Of a DNA stretch of 39,919 bases, positions 17,255-26,148 are shown one piece after another. Position numbers and translations under genes: made by a program. The stretch's first letter is position 1, and every line of letters starts with the position of its first letter. Under the pieces are notes generated by a model. That model was given only the letters and a program-made list of their open reading frames with translations, was not told where the DNA came from and did no database searches. The DNA comes from Gemmatimonadota bacterium (GTDB lineage Bacteria > Gemmatimonadota > Gemmatimonadetes > Longimicrobiales > Longimicrobiaceae): NCBI GenBank assembly GCA_028287185.1, contig JAQBQD010000049.1, positions 1 through 39,919 of the forward strand. The letters are read 5' to 3'.

Positions 17255-17596
17255 TTAGACGGCGAGCTCCCCGTGCGGCTCCAGGTCCTCGATGTCGTGG
17301 AACTGGGAGATCTCGACCGATCCGTCGGGGAAGCGAGCCGTGATGTCGAGTTCTCCCCCCATCCCTTCGATGTAGCGCCGCAGGGTGCTGACGTACATGT
17401 CGGCGCGCCGCTCCAGCTTCGAGATCGCCGCCTGCGATGCACCGAGGGTGTCGGCCAGGGTGCGCTGCGACAGGCTGCGTGCTCGACGCAGTTCCTGCAA
17501 CGGCATCGAAGCGAGGATCGCGCGGCTCCGGGCGTGGGCACGCTCCTGGCTTTCGAGAGGCATACGAGCCACAAGGTCTTTGAACTTCTTAGCCAT
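17255..17596 (-). CDS. XRE-family antitoxin (HigA-like)
   Basis: 113-residue antitoxin with a helix-turn-helix in the middle (LSQRTLADTLGASQAAISKLERR) that should bind the operon promoter and neutralise the toxin encoded just upstream. The basic N-terminal helix and the C-terminal GGELDITARFPDGSVEISQF segment are typical of antitoxins paired with Gp49-like RelE toxins. It starts inside the end of the toxin gene (8-base overlap), the toxin-first order of higBA. Autoregulation with the toxin is expected from the family. Confidence 0.87.
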   Translation of the reverse strand: MAKKFKDLVARMPLESQERAHARSRAILASMPLQELRRARSLSQRTLADTLGASQAAISKLERRADMYVSTLRRYIEGMGGELDITARFPDGSVEISQFHDIEDLEPHGELAV

Positions 17597-17954
17597 CGAT
17601 CGAACCCTCCATGCGCAGGATCTGCAAGTGTTCGTCGTACAGTCGGTCCGCCACGGGAACGAACGTCTCGTACCAGCGCTTCTGGCCCGTTTTGTCTCCG
17701 CCGATCAGCAAGATGCCGACCCGCAGCGGGTCGAACGCGTAGAGCACCCGATACGGCCGGCCGCGGTGCTGAACGCGAAGCTCTCGCATGTGCGAGTGGC
17801 GCGAGGTTGCGATTCCTGAGCTGAACGGGAATTCCAGGTGCGGACCACGAGCCTCCAGAAGATCGACGGCGGTAAGAAGCGACTCCTGTTCGTCCACACG
17901 AAGTCCGTCCCACCAAACCTCGAACTCGTCCGTATACTCCACGTCGTAGGTCAT
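17589..17954 (-). CDS. RelE/HigB-type toxin (Gp49-like family)
   Basis: 121-residue toxin of the RelE/ParE superfamily, PF05973-like. It is expected to be a ribosome-dependent mRNA interferase held inactive by the downstream antitoxin. Family marks are the opening EYTDEFEVWWDGL, the central MRELRVQHRGRPYRVLYAFDP and the C-terminal LLIGGDKTGQKRWYETFVPVADRLYDEHL-type segment. The ATG at 17954 sits directly against a good -10 hexamer. If that promoter is used, transcription would start just inside this codon, and translation may begin at the GTG at codon 5 (17942) or on a leaderless message. No other mobile-element gene is nearby. Confidence 0.87.
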   Translation of the reverse strand: MTYDVEYTDEFEVWWDGLRVDEQESLLTAVDLLEARGPHLEFPFSSGIATSRHSHMRELRVQHRGRPYRVLYAFDPLRVGILLIGGDKTGQKRWYETFVPVADRLYDEHLQILRMEGSIDG

Positions 17955-17983
17955 AGTATAACTTTAGTGTTATGGATGGACAA
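17955..17983 (-). promoter_or_regulatory. Promoter and operator of the toxin-antitoxin operon
   Basis: Reading the minus strand: TTGTCC (17978-17983), a 17-base spacer, then TATACT (17955-17960). This is a good sigma-70-like match. An inverted repeat ATAAC-N6-GTTAT (17958-17973) overlaps the spacer and -10 and is a plausible site for HigA-type autorepression. The segment is conspicuously AT-rich in this GC-rich window. Confidence 0.65.
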
Positions 17984-18183
17984 GTGGGATGAGGGTTTGG
18001 GGAGACGGTAAGCGGACGTGCTCGGCTTCTCGTGTCCGGTTTTCGGTAGTATACGCGCTCTTTGTTGTTTCTGCATCCCAGGTCCCCATCGGCTCGCATG
18101 GCGCGCCTACGTCGCCCCCGGTCGCCTACTGCGGCACCGCACGGGCCGGGCGCGCTGCCGTCCATGGCTAGAATGAGATCGTA

Positions 18184-19206
18184 ATGCCCGGACCCGGGCT
18201 CCGCGAGCTCACCCGCGCCACCTCGCCGCCGATGCCCTCCGCCTCCACCCTCGCACATACCGCCGCCGGAGCCGTGCCGAACGCCGCTGCCGCCCCGTTC
18301 GCGGCGCGGCTCTGGGCGTATCAGCGCGAGCGCTTTCCGCTGGCGGCGTACGGCCCGCTGATGGCGACGGCGACGGTGGCGGCGGCCACGTGGTCGCGTG
18401 CGGCGCGTGGGCTCGCCGGCACGCCGCCCGTCGGAGTGGTGCTCGCGGGGCTGGCGGCGGCGGTGGCGGCTTTCTTCATCCTGCGCGTCGCGGACGAGCA
18501 CAAGGACGCGGAGGTGGACCGCATCGGCCGGCCGGAGCTTCCTGTCCCGCGCGGGCTGGTCTCGCTCGCGGAGCTGAGGATGGCCGGCATCGTCGCCGGC
18601 CTCCTGGCGGTCGCTGCGAACCTGCTCGCCGCGCCGCGGCTGCTGTGGATGCTCGCACCCGTCGCGGGGTGGATGGCGCTGATGACGCGGGAGTTCTTCG
18701 CGCGCGAATGGCTGCGGGCGCGGCCGGGGGCGTACCTCGCCAGCCACATGGCGGTGCTGCCGCTGCTTCTCGCCTACCTGTCCGCGGTGGACTGGCTGGC
18801 AGCGGACGCCCGGCCTCCGCGCGCGCTGCCGCTGCTGCTGGCGGCATCCTTCGCGGCGGGCGTGGTGGTGGAGGTGGGACGGAAGGTCCGCGCGCCGGAG
18901 CAGGAACGGCCGGGCGTGGAGACGTACACCGGTGCGTGGGGGATTCGCGCGTCGACACACGTGTGGCTGGGCGCGCTGGTCGCCTCCGCGGTGGCGTGCG
19001 CGCTGGCGTTGCGGGCTGCGGATGCCGGGTGGCTGTCCATCGCGCCGCTGGCGTTGCTGCCTCTGGCGGCGATTCCGGCCCTCCGCTTCTCTCGCGTTCC
19101 GAGTGCAGTCGGGGCGAAGCGCATCGACCTGACGTCAGGAGTGTGGACGCTGGCGCTGTATGCGCTGCTCGGCGGCGGCGCGGCGATCGCGCGGGTGCTG
19201 CCGTGA
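18184..19206 (+). CDS. UbiA-family prenyltransferase
   Basis: 340-residue membrane protein with about eight transmembrane segments from residue 52 on. UbiA enzymes transfer a prenyl group from a diphosphate donor to an acceptor. The first Asp-rich motif reads RVADEHKDAEVD (Asp104, Asp108, Asp112). The second site lies around VGRKVRAPEQERPGVETY, which lacks a canonical DxxxD and has Glu residues instead, so metal or substrate binding may differ. The acceptor is unknown. It is the first gene of a five-gene plus-strand unit; its stop overlaps the next start in GTGA. The start may be the ATG at 18232, since residues 1-45 look unstructured. A carotenoid-elongating or quinone role is possible, but the partners point to a lipid. 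Confidence 0.8.
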   Translation: MPGPGLRELTRATSPPMPSASTLAHTAAGAVPNAAAAPFAARLWAYQRERFPLAAYGPLMATATVAAATWSRAARGLAGTPPVGVVLAGLAAAVAAFFILRVADEHKDAEVDRIGRPELPVPRGLVSLAELRMAGIVAGLLAVAANLLAAPRLLWMLAPVAGWMALMTREFFAREWLRARPGAYLASHMAVLPLLLAYLSAVDWLAADARPPRALPLLLAASFAAGVVVEVGRKVRAPEQERPGVETYTGAWGIRASTHVWLGALVASAVACALALRAADAGWLSIAPLALLPLAAIPALRFSRVPSAVGAKRIDLTSGVWTLALYALLGGGAAIARVLP

Positions 19207-22200
19207 GCGCGGTGATGGACGGCGCGGACGTCTCGACGACGCGGTGGATCGTCGGTGCGGGCGATGGGCTGCCGAGCCCGCTGACCGTCGGCGGCAAGGC
19301 GTACGGGCTGGCGCGCATCGAGCGTGTTGGCCTTCCCGTGCCGGCGTGGATCACCATCGCGGTGGATGCGTTCGACGAGCTCGTATTCCGAGGGTATCGC
19401 GGGTCGATCGACGAGACGCAGGCCGAGGAGATGCGGGCGCGCGCGGTTTCCGCCGACCTGCCGGACGCGTTCGCGGAGGCGCTGCGGCGCGCGATGGACG
19501 CGGCGGGGATGGACGTCGGTGTGGTCGCGGTTCGGTCGTCGGCCGTCGGGGAGGACGGCGCGGCGGCCTCGTACGCGGGCCAGTTCGCGAGCGTGCTCGG
19601 CGTGTCCGCGGTGGACGAGGCGGCGCTGCACGGCGCGATCCGGCGGGTGTGGGCGTCCGCGTTCTCGCCGCATGCGCTGGCGTACGCCTCGGCGCGGGGC
19701 ATGGACGCGCCGCGAATGGCGGTGGTGGTGCAGCGGATGGCCGACGCGGCCGTGTCGGGCGTGGCGTTCTCGGTGGACCCGGTGACGGGCGCGGCAGATA
19801 CGGTGGTCGTGAGCGCCGTCTACGGGCTGGGCGAAGCGCTGGTGAGCGGCGACGCGGACGCGGACACCTTCCACGTGCGCGCGCCGGGCGGAGTCCCGGG
19901 CGCCGTCGCGCGGACCGTCGCGGCGAAGGATTCCGCGGTGCGCCTCGCGGCCGGCGGCGGCACGGAGACGGTGCGCGTGCCCGAGCCCTTCCGCCGGCTG
20001 CCCGCGCTGAACGACGCGGAGGCGCGCGAGGTGGCGTCCGCCGCCATCCGGCTGCAGTTCGCCCTCGGCCGCCCGCAGGACGTGGAGTGGGCGCTCGTTC
20101 CCGCCGAGGGTGGAGACGCGCGCGAGGACCGCTGGATTCCCGGCCGCCGCCGCCTCGTCATCCTCCAATCGCGTCCCATCACCACGCTTCCGAGCGCGAA
20201 CCCGTCCGCGCCCGCCGGTCCGCGGATCGGCCGCGGGTCATCTTCGGATACGCGGACGTCCCGCATCGCATCCCCCGAATCGCACACCCGCGCGGACCTT
20301 CCCGCATCACCAGATGCCGCATCGCCGATCACGCTCTCCCCGTCGCCGGACCCATCGACCGAAGCGCCCGTGGCGGCCGGCGCCTCGGACGACGGCTCGG
20401 CACCATCGAATGTGGACGGTGGGCAAGCCGTTGCCGCGTCGGTGGATGGGGCGCGAGGTGAAGTTTCCGCAGCGATCGAGGCGCGGGGCGAGCGGCGGGT
20501 GTGGGACAACAGCAACATCGCGGAGAGCTACGGCGGGGTGACGACGCCGCTCACCTTCAGCTTCGCGCGGGCGGCGTACGAGGACGTCTACCTCCAGTTC
20601 TGCCGCGTGATGGGCGTGGAGGAGGCGCTGCTGGCGGAGCGGCGCGAGGTGTTCGCCAACATGCTGGGGCTGGTGCGCGGGCGCGTCTACTACAACCTGC
20701 TCAACTGGTACCGCGCGCTGGCGCTGCTGCCCGGCTACGCGTTCAACCGCCCCTTCATGGAGAGGATGATGGGCGTGCGCGAGCGCCTGTCCGACCCGCC
20801 CGCGCCTCCCACGGCCGCCGAGCGCCGGCGCGACCTGCTGCGACTGCTGCGGGGGATCGTCGGTCTCGTCCGCCAGCACGGTGCGCTGCGCCATGAGGTG
20901 CCGGCCTTCCACGCCCGCGTGGCCGCCGCGCTGGCGCCCGTGGAGGACGCCGACCTGGACGCGCTGGCGCCCGACGAGCTGCGCGCGCTCTATGCCCGCC
21001 TGGAGAACGGCCTGCTGCGCCACTGGCGCGCGCCGCTGGTGAACGACTTCTTCGCGATGGTCTGGTTCGGCGTGCTGGGCCGCTTGGTGGAGCGCTGGCT
21101 GCCCGCCGCGCCCACCTCGCTCGCCAACGACCTGCTCTGCGGCGAGGGCGGCATCGTCTCGGCCGAGCCCGCGCGGTGGATGGCGGGCCTGGCGCGCACG
21201 GTCCGCGAGGACGACGACCTGCGCTCGCTCTTCGCGGACGAGAGGGACGACGCGGCGCTGTGGATGAGGGTATCGACCGAGCCGCGTTTCGCCGCCTTCC
21301 ACGACGGCATGCGCGCGTATCTGCGCCGCTTCGGCGACCGCTGCCACGACGAGCTGAAGCTGGAGACGATCACGCCGCGACTGCATCCCGCATCCCTGAT
21401 CCCGACGCTTCGCGCGTACGTGGCGATGGCCGCGCCCGTGCCCCCGAACACGCCTGAGGAGTCGCCCGTGCGGCTTGCGGCCGAGGCGCGGGTGCGGTCG
21501 GAGGTCCGGGCATGGCGGCGCGGGGTCTTCGGATTCGTGCTGCGCCGCACGCGGGAGCGGGTGCGCGACCGCGAGAACCTGCGCTTCGAGCGGACGCGGG
21601 TGTTCGGCATCGTGCGGCGCATCTTCACGGCACTTGGGAGACAGTTTTCTGACATGGGAAGGCTGGATGATCCCCGTGACATCTTCTATCTTACGCGTGA
21701 CGAGATCTTCGCCGAAATAGACGGAACGGCCGTTTCCGGCGATCCGCGCGCGCTGGTGTCCGTTCGCCGCGCCGCCTGGGACGCGTGGGCCGCCCAGCCC
21801 GCCCCACCGGATCGCTTCGAGACGTTCGGCCCCGTCGCCTGGGACGCCGCCGCCGCGTCCGCCGACGTGCCCGCGGACGGCATCCGACTGGGCGCCGACG
21901 GTGTTCTCCAAGGCCTGGCGTGCTGTGCGGGCGTGGTGCGCGCGGAGGTGCGCGTGGTCCGTGACCCGCGCCGGCCGGGCGAGCTGGCCGGCCGAATCCT
22001 GGTGGCGGAGCGCACCGATCCCGGCTGGACGCTGCTCTTTCCGCTGGCGGCCGGCATCCTGGTGGAGCGCGGCAGCCTGCTGAGCCACGCGGCCATCGTG
22101 GCGCGCGAGATCGGGGCGCCGTGCATCGTCTCCGTCGGCGGCCTGCTCGCCGCGCTGCGCGACGGGGACGTGGTGGAGATGGACGGCGCGACGGGCGAGG

Positions 22201-22229
22201 TGCGCCGCATCTGCGCCGCGGAGGCGTGA
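19203..22229 (+). CDS. PEP-synthase/rifampin-phosphotransferase-like dikinase 1
   Basis: 1008-residue protein with the three-part layout of PEP-utilising dikinases. The N-terminal ATP-grasp domain (about 10-325) has GGKAYGLARIERVGLPVP, VRSSAVGEDGAAASYAGQF and GVAFSVDPVTG. A long Ser/Pro/Ala linker (about 326-430) precedes a central helical domain that begins WDNSNIAESYGG. The C-terminal swivelling phosphohistidine domain has GSLLSHAAIVAREIG, His962 being the phosphorylated residue. Family members move the beta-phosphate of ATP through this His to pyruvate, a drug or a sugar. The central domain is unlike PEP synthase, so another acceptor is likely. GTG 19203 overlaps the UbiA stop; ATG 19215 is the alternative start. 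It precedes a diverged paralogue. Confidence 0.85.
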   Translation: MSAVMDGADVSTTRWIVGAGDGLPSPLTVGGKAYGLARIERVGLPVPAWITIAVDAFDELVFRGYRGSIDETQAEEMRARAVSADLPDAFAEALRRAMDAAGMDVGVVAVRSSAVGEDGAAASYAGQFASVLGVSAVDEAALHGAIRRVWASAFSPHALAYASARGMDAPRMAVVVQRMADAAVSGVAFSVDPVTGAADTVVVSAVYGLGEALVSGDADADTFHVRAPGGVPGAVARTVAAKDSAVRLAAGGGTETVRVPEPFRRLPALNDAEAREVASAAIRLQFALGRPQDVEWALVPAEGGDAREDRWIPGRRRLVILQSRPITTLPSANPSAPAGPRIGRGSSSDTRTSRIASPESHTRADLPASPDAASPITLSPSPDPSTEAPVAAGASDDGSAPSNVDGGQAVAASVDGARGEVSAAIEARGERRVWDNSNIAESYGGVTTPLTFSFARAAYEDVYLQFCRVMGVEEALLAERREVFANMLGLVRGRVYYNLLNWYRALALLPGYAFNRPFMERMMGVRERLSDPPAPPTAAERRRDLLRLLRGIVGLVRQHGALRHEVPAFHARVAAALAPVEDADLDALAPDELRALYARLENGLLRHWRAPLVNDFFAMVWFGVLGRLVERWLPAAPTSLANDLLCGEGGIVSAEPARWMAGLARTVREDDDLRSLFADERDDAALWMRVSTEPRFAAFHDGMRAYLRRFGDRCHDELKLETITPRLHPASLIPTLRAYVAMAAPVPPNTPEESPVRLAAEARVRSEVRAWRRGVFGFVLRRTRERVRDRENLRFERTRVFGIVRRIFTALGRQFSDMGRLDDPRDIFYLTRDEIFAEIDGTAVSGDPRALVSVRRAAWDAWAAQPAPPDRFETFGPVAWDAAAASADVPADGIRLGADGVLQGLACCAGVVRAEVRVVRDPRRPGELAGRILVAERTDPGWTLLFPLAAGILVERGSLLSHAAIVAREIGAPCIVSVGGLLAALRDGDVVEMDGATGEVRRICAAEA

Positions 22230-22338
22230 CGCGATGTCCCGCGCACTCTGCCGCCCGCCTGCCCACCCCGACGCGCATCCACCCCGTCCGCGCCTCCTTT
22301 CCCCCGCTTACGGAAGGCGCGCCCTTCCGGAGCGTCCC

Positions 22339-25053
22339 ATGCCCGCATCTCCATCCATCCCGAGTATCTCCCTCGTCTGGACTCCGACATCCACCCTGGG
22401 TCTGCCGAACGCGGACGACGTCGGCGGAAAGGCGCTCAACCTCGCCCGCCTGGTCCGCGCCGGTGCCCGCGTCCCCGCGTTCTTCGTGATCCCCACCCCC
22501 GCGTTCGATTCCGCTCTCGGCGCACTCGGCGGATCGGGCGGCGACATGGACGCGGAGCGGTTGCGCGCGTTCATCGAAAGCGCCGGTGCCACGGACGAGC
22601 GGATGGACGCGATACTCGCCGGCCTGGCGACGCTCGGCGAAGGCGGCGCGCTCGCGGTGCGCTCGTCGGCCGTGGGCGAGGACGGCGGCGCGGCGTCGTA
22701 CGCCGGGCAGTTCGACACCGTGCTCGGCGTCAGGCCCGAGGTGGGCGAGGTGTGGGACGCGGTGCGGCGCGTGTGGGCGTCCGCCTTCTCCACGCATGCG
22801 GCGGCGTATCGGCGCACGAACGGCGGCGGCGCGGCGCGGATGGCGGTGATCGTCCAGCGGCTGGTCGATCCCGAGGCGGCCGGAGTCGCGTTCTCCGTCG
22901 ATCCCGTCGCGGGCGACGCGGAGACGGCGGTGGTGAGCGCGGTCTACGGCCTGGGCGAAGGGCTGGTGGGCGGCGCGCTGGACGCCGACACGTACCGCGC
23001 CCGCTTCCACGCCGCGCCGCCGTCCGTATCCGCCGACCTGGCGCGCAAGGATCGCGCGGTGCGGCGCATGGACAGCGGCGGCACGGCGATGGTGGAGGTG
23101 GCGGAGACGCTGCGCGACCAGCCGGCGCTCACGGACGGCGAGGCGCTGCGGATCGCCCGGCACGCGCGCGACCTGGCCCGGGCGTTCGGCGCGCCGCAGG
23201 ACGTGGAGTGGGCGCTGGCGCCGGGCGCGGATGGCCCGCGCACGCTGTGGACGCTGCAGACCCGGCCGGTGACGGCGTTCACGCCGGCCGCGCGGCCCCT
23301 GCCCGGCGAGCGGCGCACGTGGGACAACGAGAACGTGGTGGAGCCGTTTCCCGGCGTCACCCTGCCGCTCAGCTTCAGCGTCGCGCGGCACGCGATGGGG
23401 CAGATCTTCGTGGCGTACGCCGAGGTGATGGGCGCGCCGCCGGCGCAGGTGGACGCCAACCGCGCCGCCGTCGCCGGCCTGTTCGGCCTGATCCGCGGCC
23501 GCGTCTACTTCGACCTGCACAACTACCGGCGCACGGTGGCGATGGTGCCCGGCTTCGCGCTCCAGGGCGGCGAGGTGGCGCGCGTGCCCCTGCCCGCCGA
23601 CCCGCCGGGCACGCCGGCTCCGATGCCGGGCGCTCTGTCCGCCGGGCTGCTGCTGGCTGCGAAGGTGCTCGGCCTGCCCGCACGCCTCCTCCGCGAGACG
23701 GCGCGCATCGAGGGCGCGCTGGCCGACTTCCGGCGGCGCGCGGCGGAGACGCTGGACCCGCCGGCGGCGGGCGACATGGACGCGCTGACGGTGGACGAGC
23801 TGCGCGGCGCGTACGAGCGCATCGACCGCGGCCTGGTGCTCCACTGGCACGGGCCCATGCTGAACGACGGCCTGCTGGACCTGTGGATGACGGAGCTGAA
23901 CCGCGTGGCCGCCGCCTGGCTTCCGGACGCGGCGCCCGGCCTGGTGAACGCCCTGATCGCCGGCGAGGGCGGCATGGTCTCCACCGAGCCCATCCACCGC
24001 CTGGACGCGCTCGTCGAGCAGGCCCGCGCCGACACCTCCCTCCGCGCCCTGCTCGCTGCCGAGACGGATGACGCGGAGGCGTGGCGGCGGCTTACGGCGG
24101 AGGGCGCGTTCGCCGCCTTCTGCGCGGAGCTTCGGCGCTACCTGGCGGAGTTCGGCGACCGCTGCGCGCACGAGATGAAGCTGGAGGCGACCACCTACGC
24201 GGACGATCCCGCCGCGCTGGTGGCGGCGCTCCGGGCGCGCGTGGACGCCCCTCAAGCATCCGCCGCCGGCGCGGACGGCCGTGGGGCGCGCATGCGGGCG
24301 GAGGCGGAGGCGTGGGTGCGCGAGCGGCTGGCGCAGGGGCGGCAGGTGGCGTTCTTCGCCGTGCTGGACCAGGTGCGGCGCCAGGTGCGCGAGCGCGAGA
24401 GCACCCGCTTCCAGCGCACGCGGTCGATGGGCATCATCCGGCGCATCTTCCTCGCGATCGGCGCGCGGCTGGCCCAGGCGGGGGCGCTGGATGCCGCGCG
24501 GGACGTGCTGTACCTGACGAAGGAGGAGCTGTTCGCCTTCCTGGACGGCACGTCGCCGGGTGCCCTGCGCCCCCTCTCGATTGCGCGGCGGGCCGAGTTC
24601 GACGCCTATGCGCGGATGCCCGAGCCTCCGGAGCGCTTCACCACCGCCGGGCCGCCCGCGCTGGCGGTGATCGAACCCGTCCGCGGCGCTCCGGCCGCCG
24701 GCGCGCCGGACGGCGGCGGGCCGAACGCCGATCTGCGCGGAACCGGCTGCTGCGCGGGGGTGGCGCGGGCGCAGGTGCGCGTGGTGCACGATCCGCGGGA
24801 TGCGGGCGGCGTGGCCGGCGCCATCCTCGTCGCGCGGCAGACCGATCCCGGGTGGACGCTGCTGTTCGCGGGGGCGGCGGGCGTGCTGGTGCAGCGCGGA
24901 AGCCTGCTGAGCCACGCCGCCATCGTCGCGCGCGAGATGGGCATCCCCTGCATCGTCGGCATCCCCGGCCTGCTGGACTCGCTGGTGGACGGCGAGACGG
25001 TGGAGATGGACGGCGCCGCGGGCACCATCCGCCGTCTTTCGAGCGAAGGGTAG
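22339..25053 (+). CDS. PEP-synthase/rifampin-phosphotransferase-like dikinase 2
   Basis: 904-residue paralogue of the preceding gene with the same order: ATP-grasp domain (GGKALNLARLVRAGARVP, VRSSAVGEDGGAASYAGQF, GVAFSVDPVAG), a central domain starting WDNENVVEPFPGVTLPLSFS, and a phosphohistidine domain (GSLLSHAAIVAREMG, His859). It lacks the long linker of dikinase 1. Both keep every visible catalytic motif, so both should be active, perhaps on successive or alternative acceptors. ATG 22339 with GGAG 6 bases upstream was chosen because the domain starts soon after. ATG 22234 with GGAGG 9 bases upstream is possible but adds 35 disordered Arg/Pro-rich residues. The next gene starts 4 bases after the stop. 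Confidence 0.85.
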   Translation: MPASPSIPSISLVWTPTSTLGLPNADDVGGKALNLARLVRAGARVPAFFVIPTPAFDSALGALGGSGGDMDAERLRAFIESAGATDERMDAILAGLATLGEGGALAVRSSAVGEDGGAASYAGQFDTVLGVRPEVGEVWDAVRRVWASAFSTHAAAYRRTNGGGAARMAVIVQRLVDPEAAGVAFSVDPVAGDAETAVVSAVYGLGEGLVGGALDADTYRARFHAAPPSVSADLARKDRAVRRMDSGGTAMVEVAETLRDQPALTDGEALRIARHARDLARAFGAPQDVEWALAPGADGPRTLWTLQTRPVTAFTPAARPLPGERRTWDNENVVEPFPGVTLPLSFSVARHAMGQIFVAYAEVMGAPPAQVDANRAAVAGLFGLIRGRVYFDLHNYRRTVAMVPGFALQGGEVARVPLPADPPGTPAPMPGALSAGLLLAAKVLGLPARLLRETARIEGALADFRRRAAETLDPPAAGDMDALTVDELRGAYERIDRGLVLHWHGPMLNDGLLDLWMTELNRVAAAWLPDAAPGLVNALIAGEGGMVSTEPIHRLDALVEQARADTSLRALLAAETDDAEAWRRLTAEGAFAAFCAELRRYLAEFGDRCAHEMKLEATTYADDPAALVAALRARVDAPQASAAGADGRGARMRAEAEAWVRERLAQGRQVAFFAVLDQVRRQVRERESTRFQRTRSMGIIRRIFLAIGARLAQAGALDAARDVLYLTKEELFAFLDGTSPGALRPLSIARRAEFDAYARMPEPPERFTTAGPPALAVIEPVRGAPAAGAPDGGGPNADLRGTGCCAGVARAQVRVVHDPRDAGGVAGAILVARQTDPGWTLLFAGAAGVLVQRGSLLSHAAIVAREMGIPCIVGIPGLLDSLVDGETVEMDGAAGTIRRLSSEG

Positions 25054-25056
25054 CGG

Positions 25057-26148
25057 ATGCGCCGCCGCCCGCCGCCCGCCGTCGCGTGGGATTTCGTGCG
25101 CTACGCCGCGGTGTGGGAAGATGCGGACGTGCTGTGCCGCGCGCTGGCGCCGGCCGCCGCGGGAGGCCGCGTGCTCTCCGTCGCCTCCGCCGGCGACAAC
25201 GCGCTCGCGCTGCTGACGCTGGACCCGGCGGAGGTCGTCGCCGTCGACCTCAACCCCGCGCAGCTCGCCTGCCTGGAGCTGCGCATCGCCGCCTACCGCG
25301 CGCTGGACCACGCGCCGCTGCTGGCCTTCCTCGGCGTCACGGAATCCACCGGCCGCGAAGCCGTCTACCACTCGCTGCGAGGCGCGCTCTCCACGGAGGC
25401 GCGGGCGTTCTGGGACGGGTCGATGGATGCCGTCCGCGGCGGGATCGTCCACGCGGGGCGCTTCGAGCGCTACCTGCGCGCCTTCCGAACGCGCGTGCTG
25501 CCGCTGGTGCAGCCGCGCGCCCGCATCGCCTCGGTGCGCCGCCCGCGGACGGTGGAGGAGCGCGCCGCGTTCTACGACGGCGAATGGGACAACTGGCGCT
25601 GGCGTTTGATGTTCCGCCTCTTCTTCTCGCGCGCGGTGATGGGACGCGCGGGGCGCGATCCCGCCTTCTTCGCGCACGTCGGCGGCGGCGTGGCGGGGCA
25701 GATCCTGTCGCGCACCCGCCGCGCGATCGTCGACCTGCCGGCGGAATCGAATCCATATCTCGCGTACGTCATCACCGGCACCTATCCGCCGGACGCGCTG
25801 CCCCGCTGGCTGCGGCCGGAGCACCACGACGCCATCCGCGCCCGGCTGGACCGCGTGCGCCTGGTGCGCGGCGCGGTGGAGGATGCGGTGGGGCCGTTCG
25901 ACGCCTTCAACCTGTCGGACGTGTTCGAGTACATGGACGCCGCGCAGCACGAGCGCTGCTACGGTGAGCTGGTCGACCGCGCGAATCCCGGGGCGCGGCT
26001 GGCGTACTGGAACCTGCTGGCTCCGCGCGCCTGCCCTCCGTCCCTCGCAGGTCGCGCCCGGCCGCTGCCCGAGCTGTCGCGCGCGCTGCACCGGGACGAC
26101 CGCGCCTGGTTCTACGGCGCCTTCCACGTGGACGAGGTGCTCGCATGA
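25057..26148 (+). CDS. BtaA/DUF3419-type SAM 3-amino-3-carboxypropyltransferase
   Basis: 363-residue protein of the DUF3419 family. The characterised member, BtaA, transfers the 3-amino-3-carboxypropyl group of S-adenosylmethionine to diacylglycerol, giving diacylglycerylhomoserine, the first step to betaine lipids. Family marks are AVWEDADVL, the SAM-site SVASAGDNALALL, VDLNPAQLACLELR, GIVHAGRFERYLRAF and NLSDVFEYM. No BtaB-type methyltransferase is in the window, so the product need not be a betaine lipid; the acceptor is inferred to be a lipid because of the family. AAGG 8 bases before the ATG is the binding site. It is coupled to its neighbours: 4 bases after dikinase 2, and ATGA overlap with the kinase-like gene. 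Confidence 0.85.
   Translation: MRRRPPPAVAWDFVRYAAVWEDADVLCRALAPAAAGGRVLSVASAGDNALALLTLDPAEVVAVDLNPAQLACLELRIAAYRALDHAPLLAFLGVTESTGREAVYHSLRGALSTEARAFWDGSMDAVRGGIVHAGRFERYLRAFRTRVLPLVQPRARIASVRRPRTVEERAAFYDGEWDNWRWRLMFRLFFSRAVMGRAGRDPAFFAHVGGGVAGQILSRTRRAIVDLPAESNPYLAYVITGTYPPDALPRWLRPEHHDAIRARLDRVRLVRGAVEDAVGPFDAFNLSDVFEYMDAAQHERCYGELVDRANPGARLAYWNLLAPRACPPSLAGRARPLPELSRALHRDDRAWFYGAFHVDEVLA

Noticed and set aside
17255..17983. Toxin-antitoxin pair as part of a mobile island
   Set aside because: No integrase, transposase, tRNA-linked repeat or phage gene is nearby, and codon use is only mildly different, so transfer is possible but unsupported.
13048..18960. A minus-strand open frame of almost 6 kb
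   Set aside because: It lies opposite ThyX, the LuxR regulator and the UbiA gene, and its translation is Arg/Ala/His/Gly-rich without any domain. Stop-free antisense frames are expected at this GC content.
21691..26127. A minus-strand open frame of about 4.4 kb
   Set aside because: It is antisense to the two dikinases and the DUF3419 gene, which have complete motifs. The antisense product is low-complexity Arg/Gly/His.
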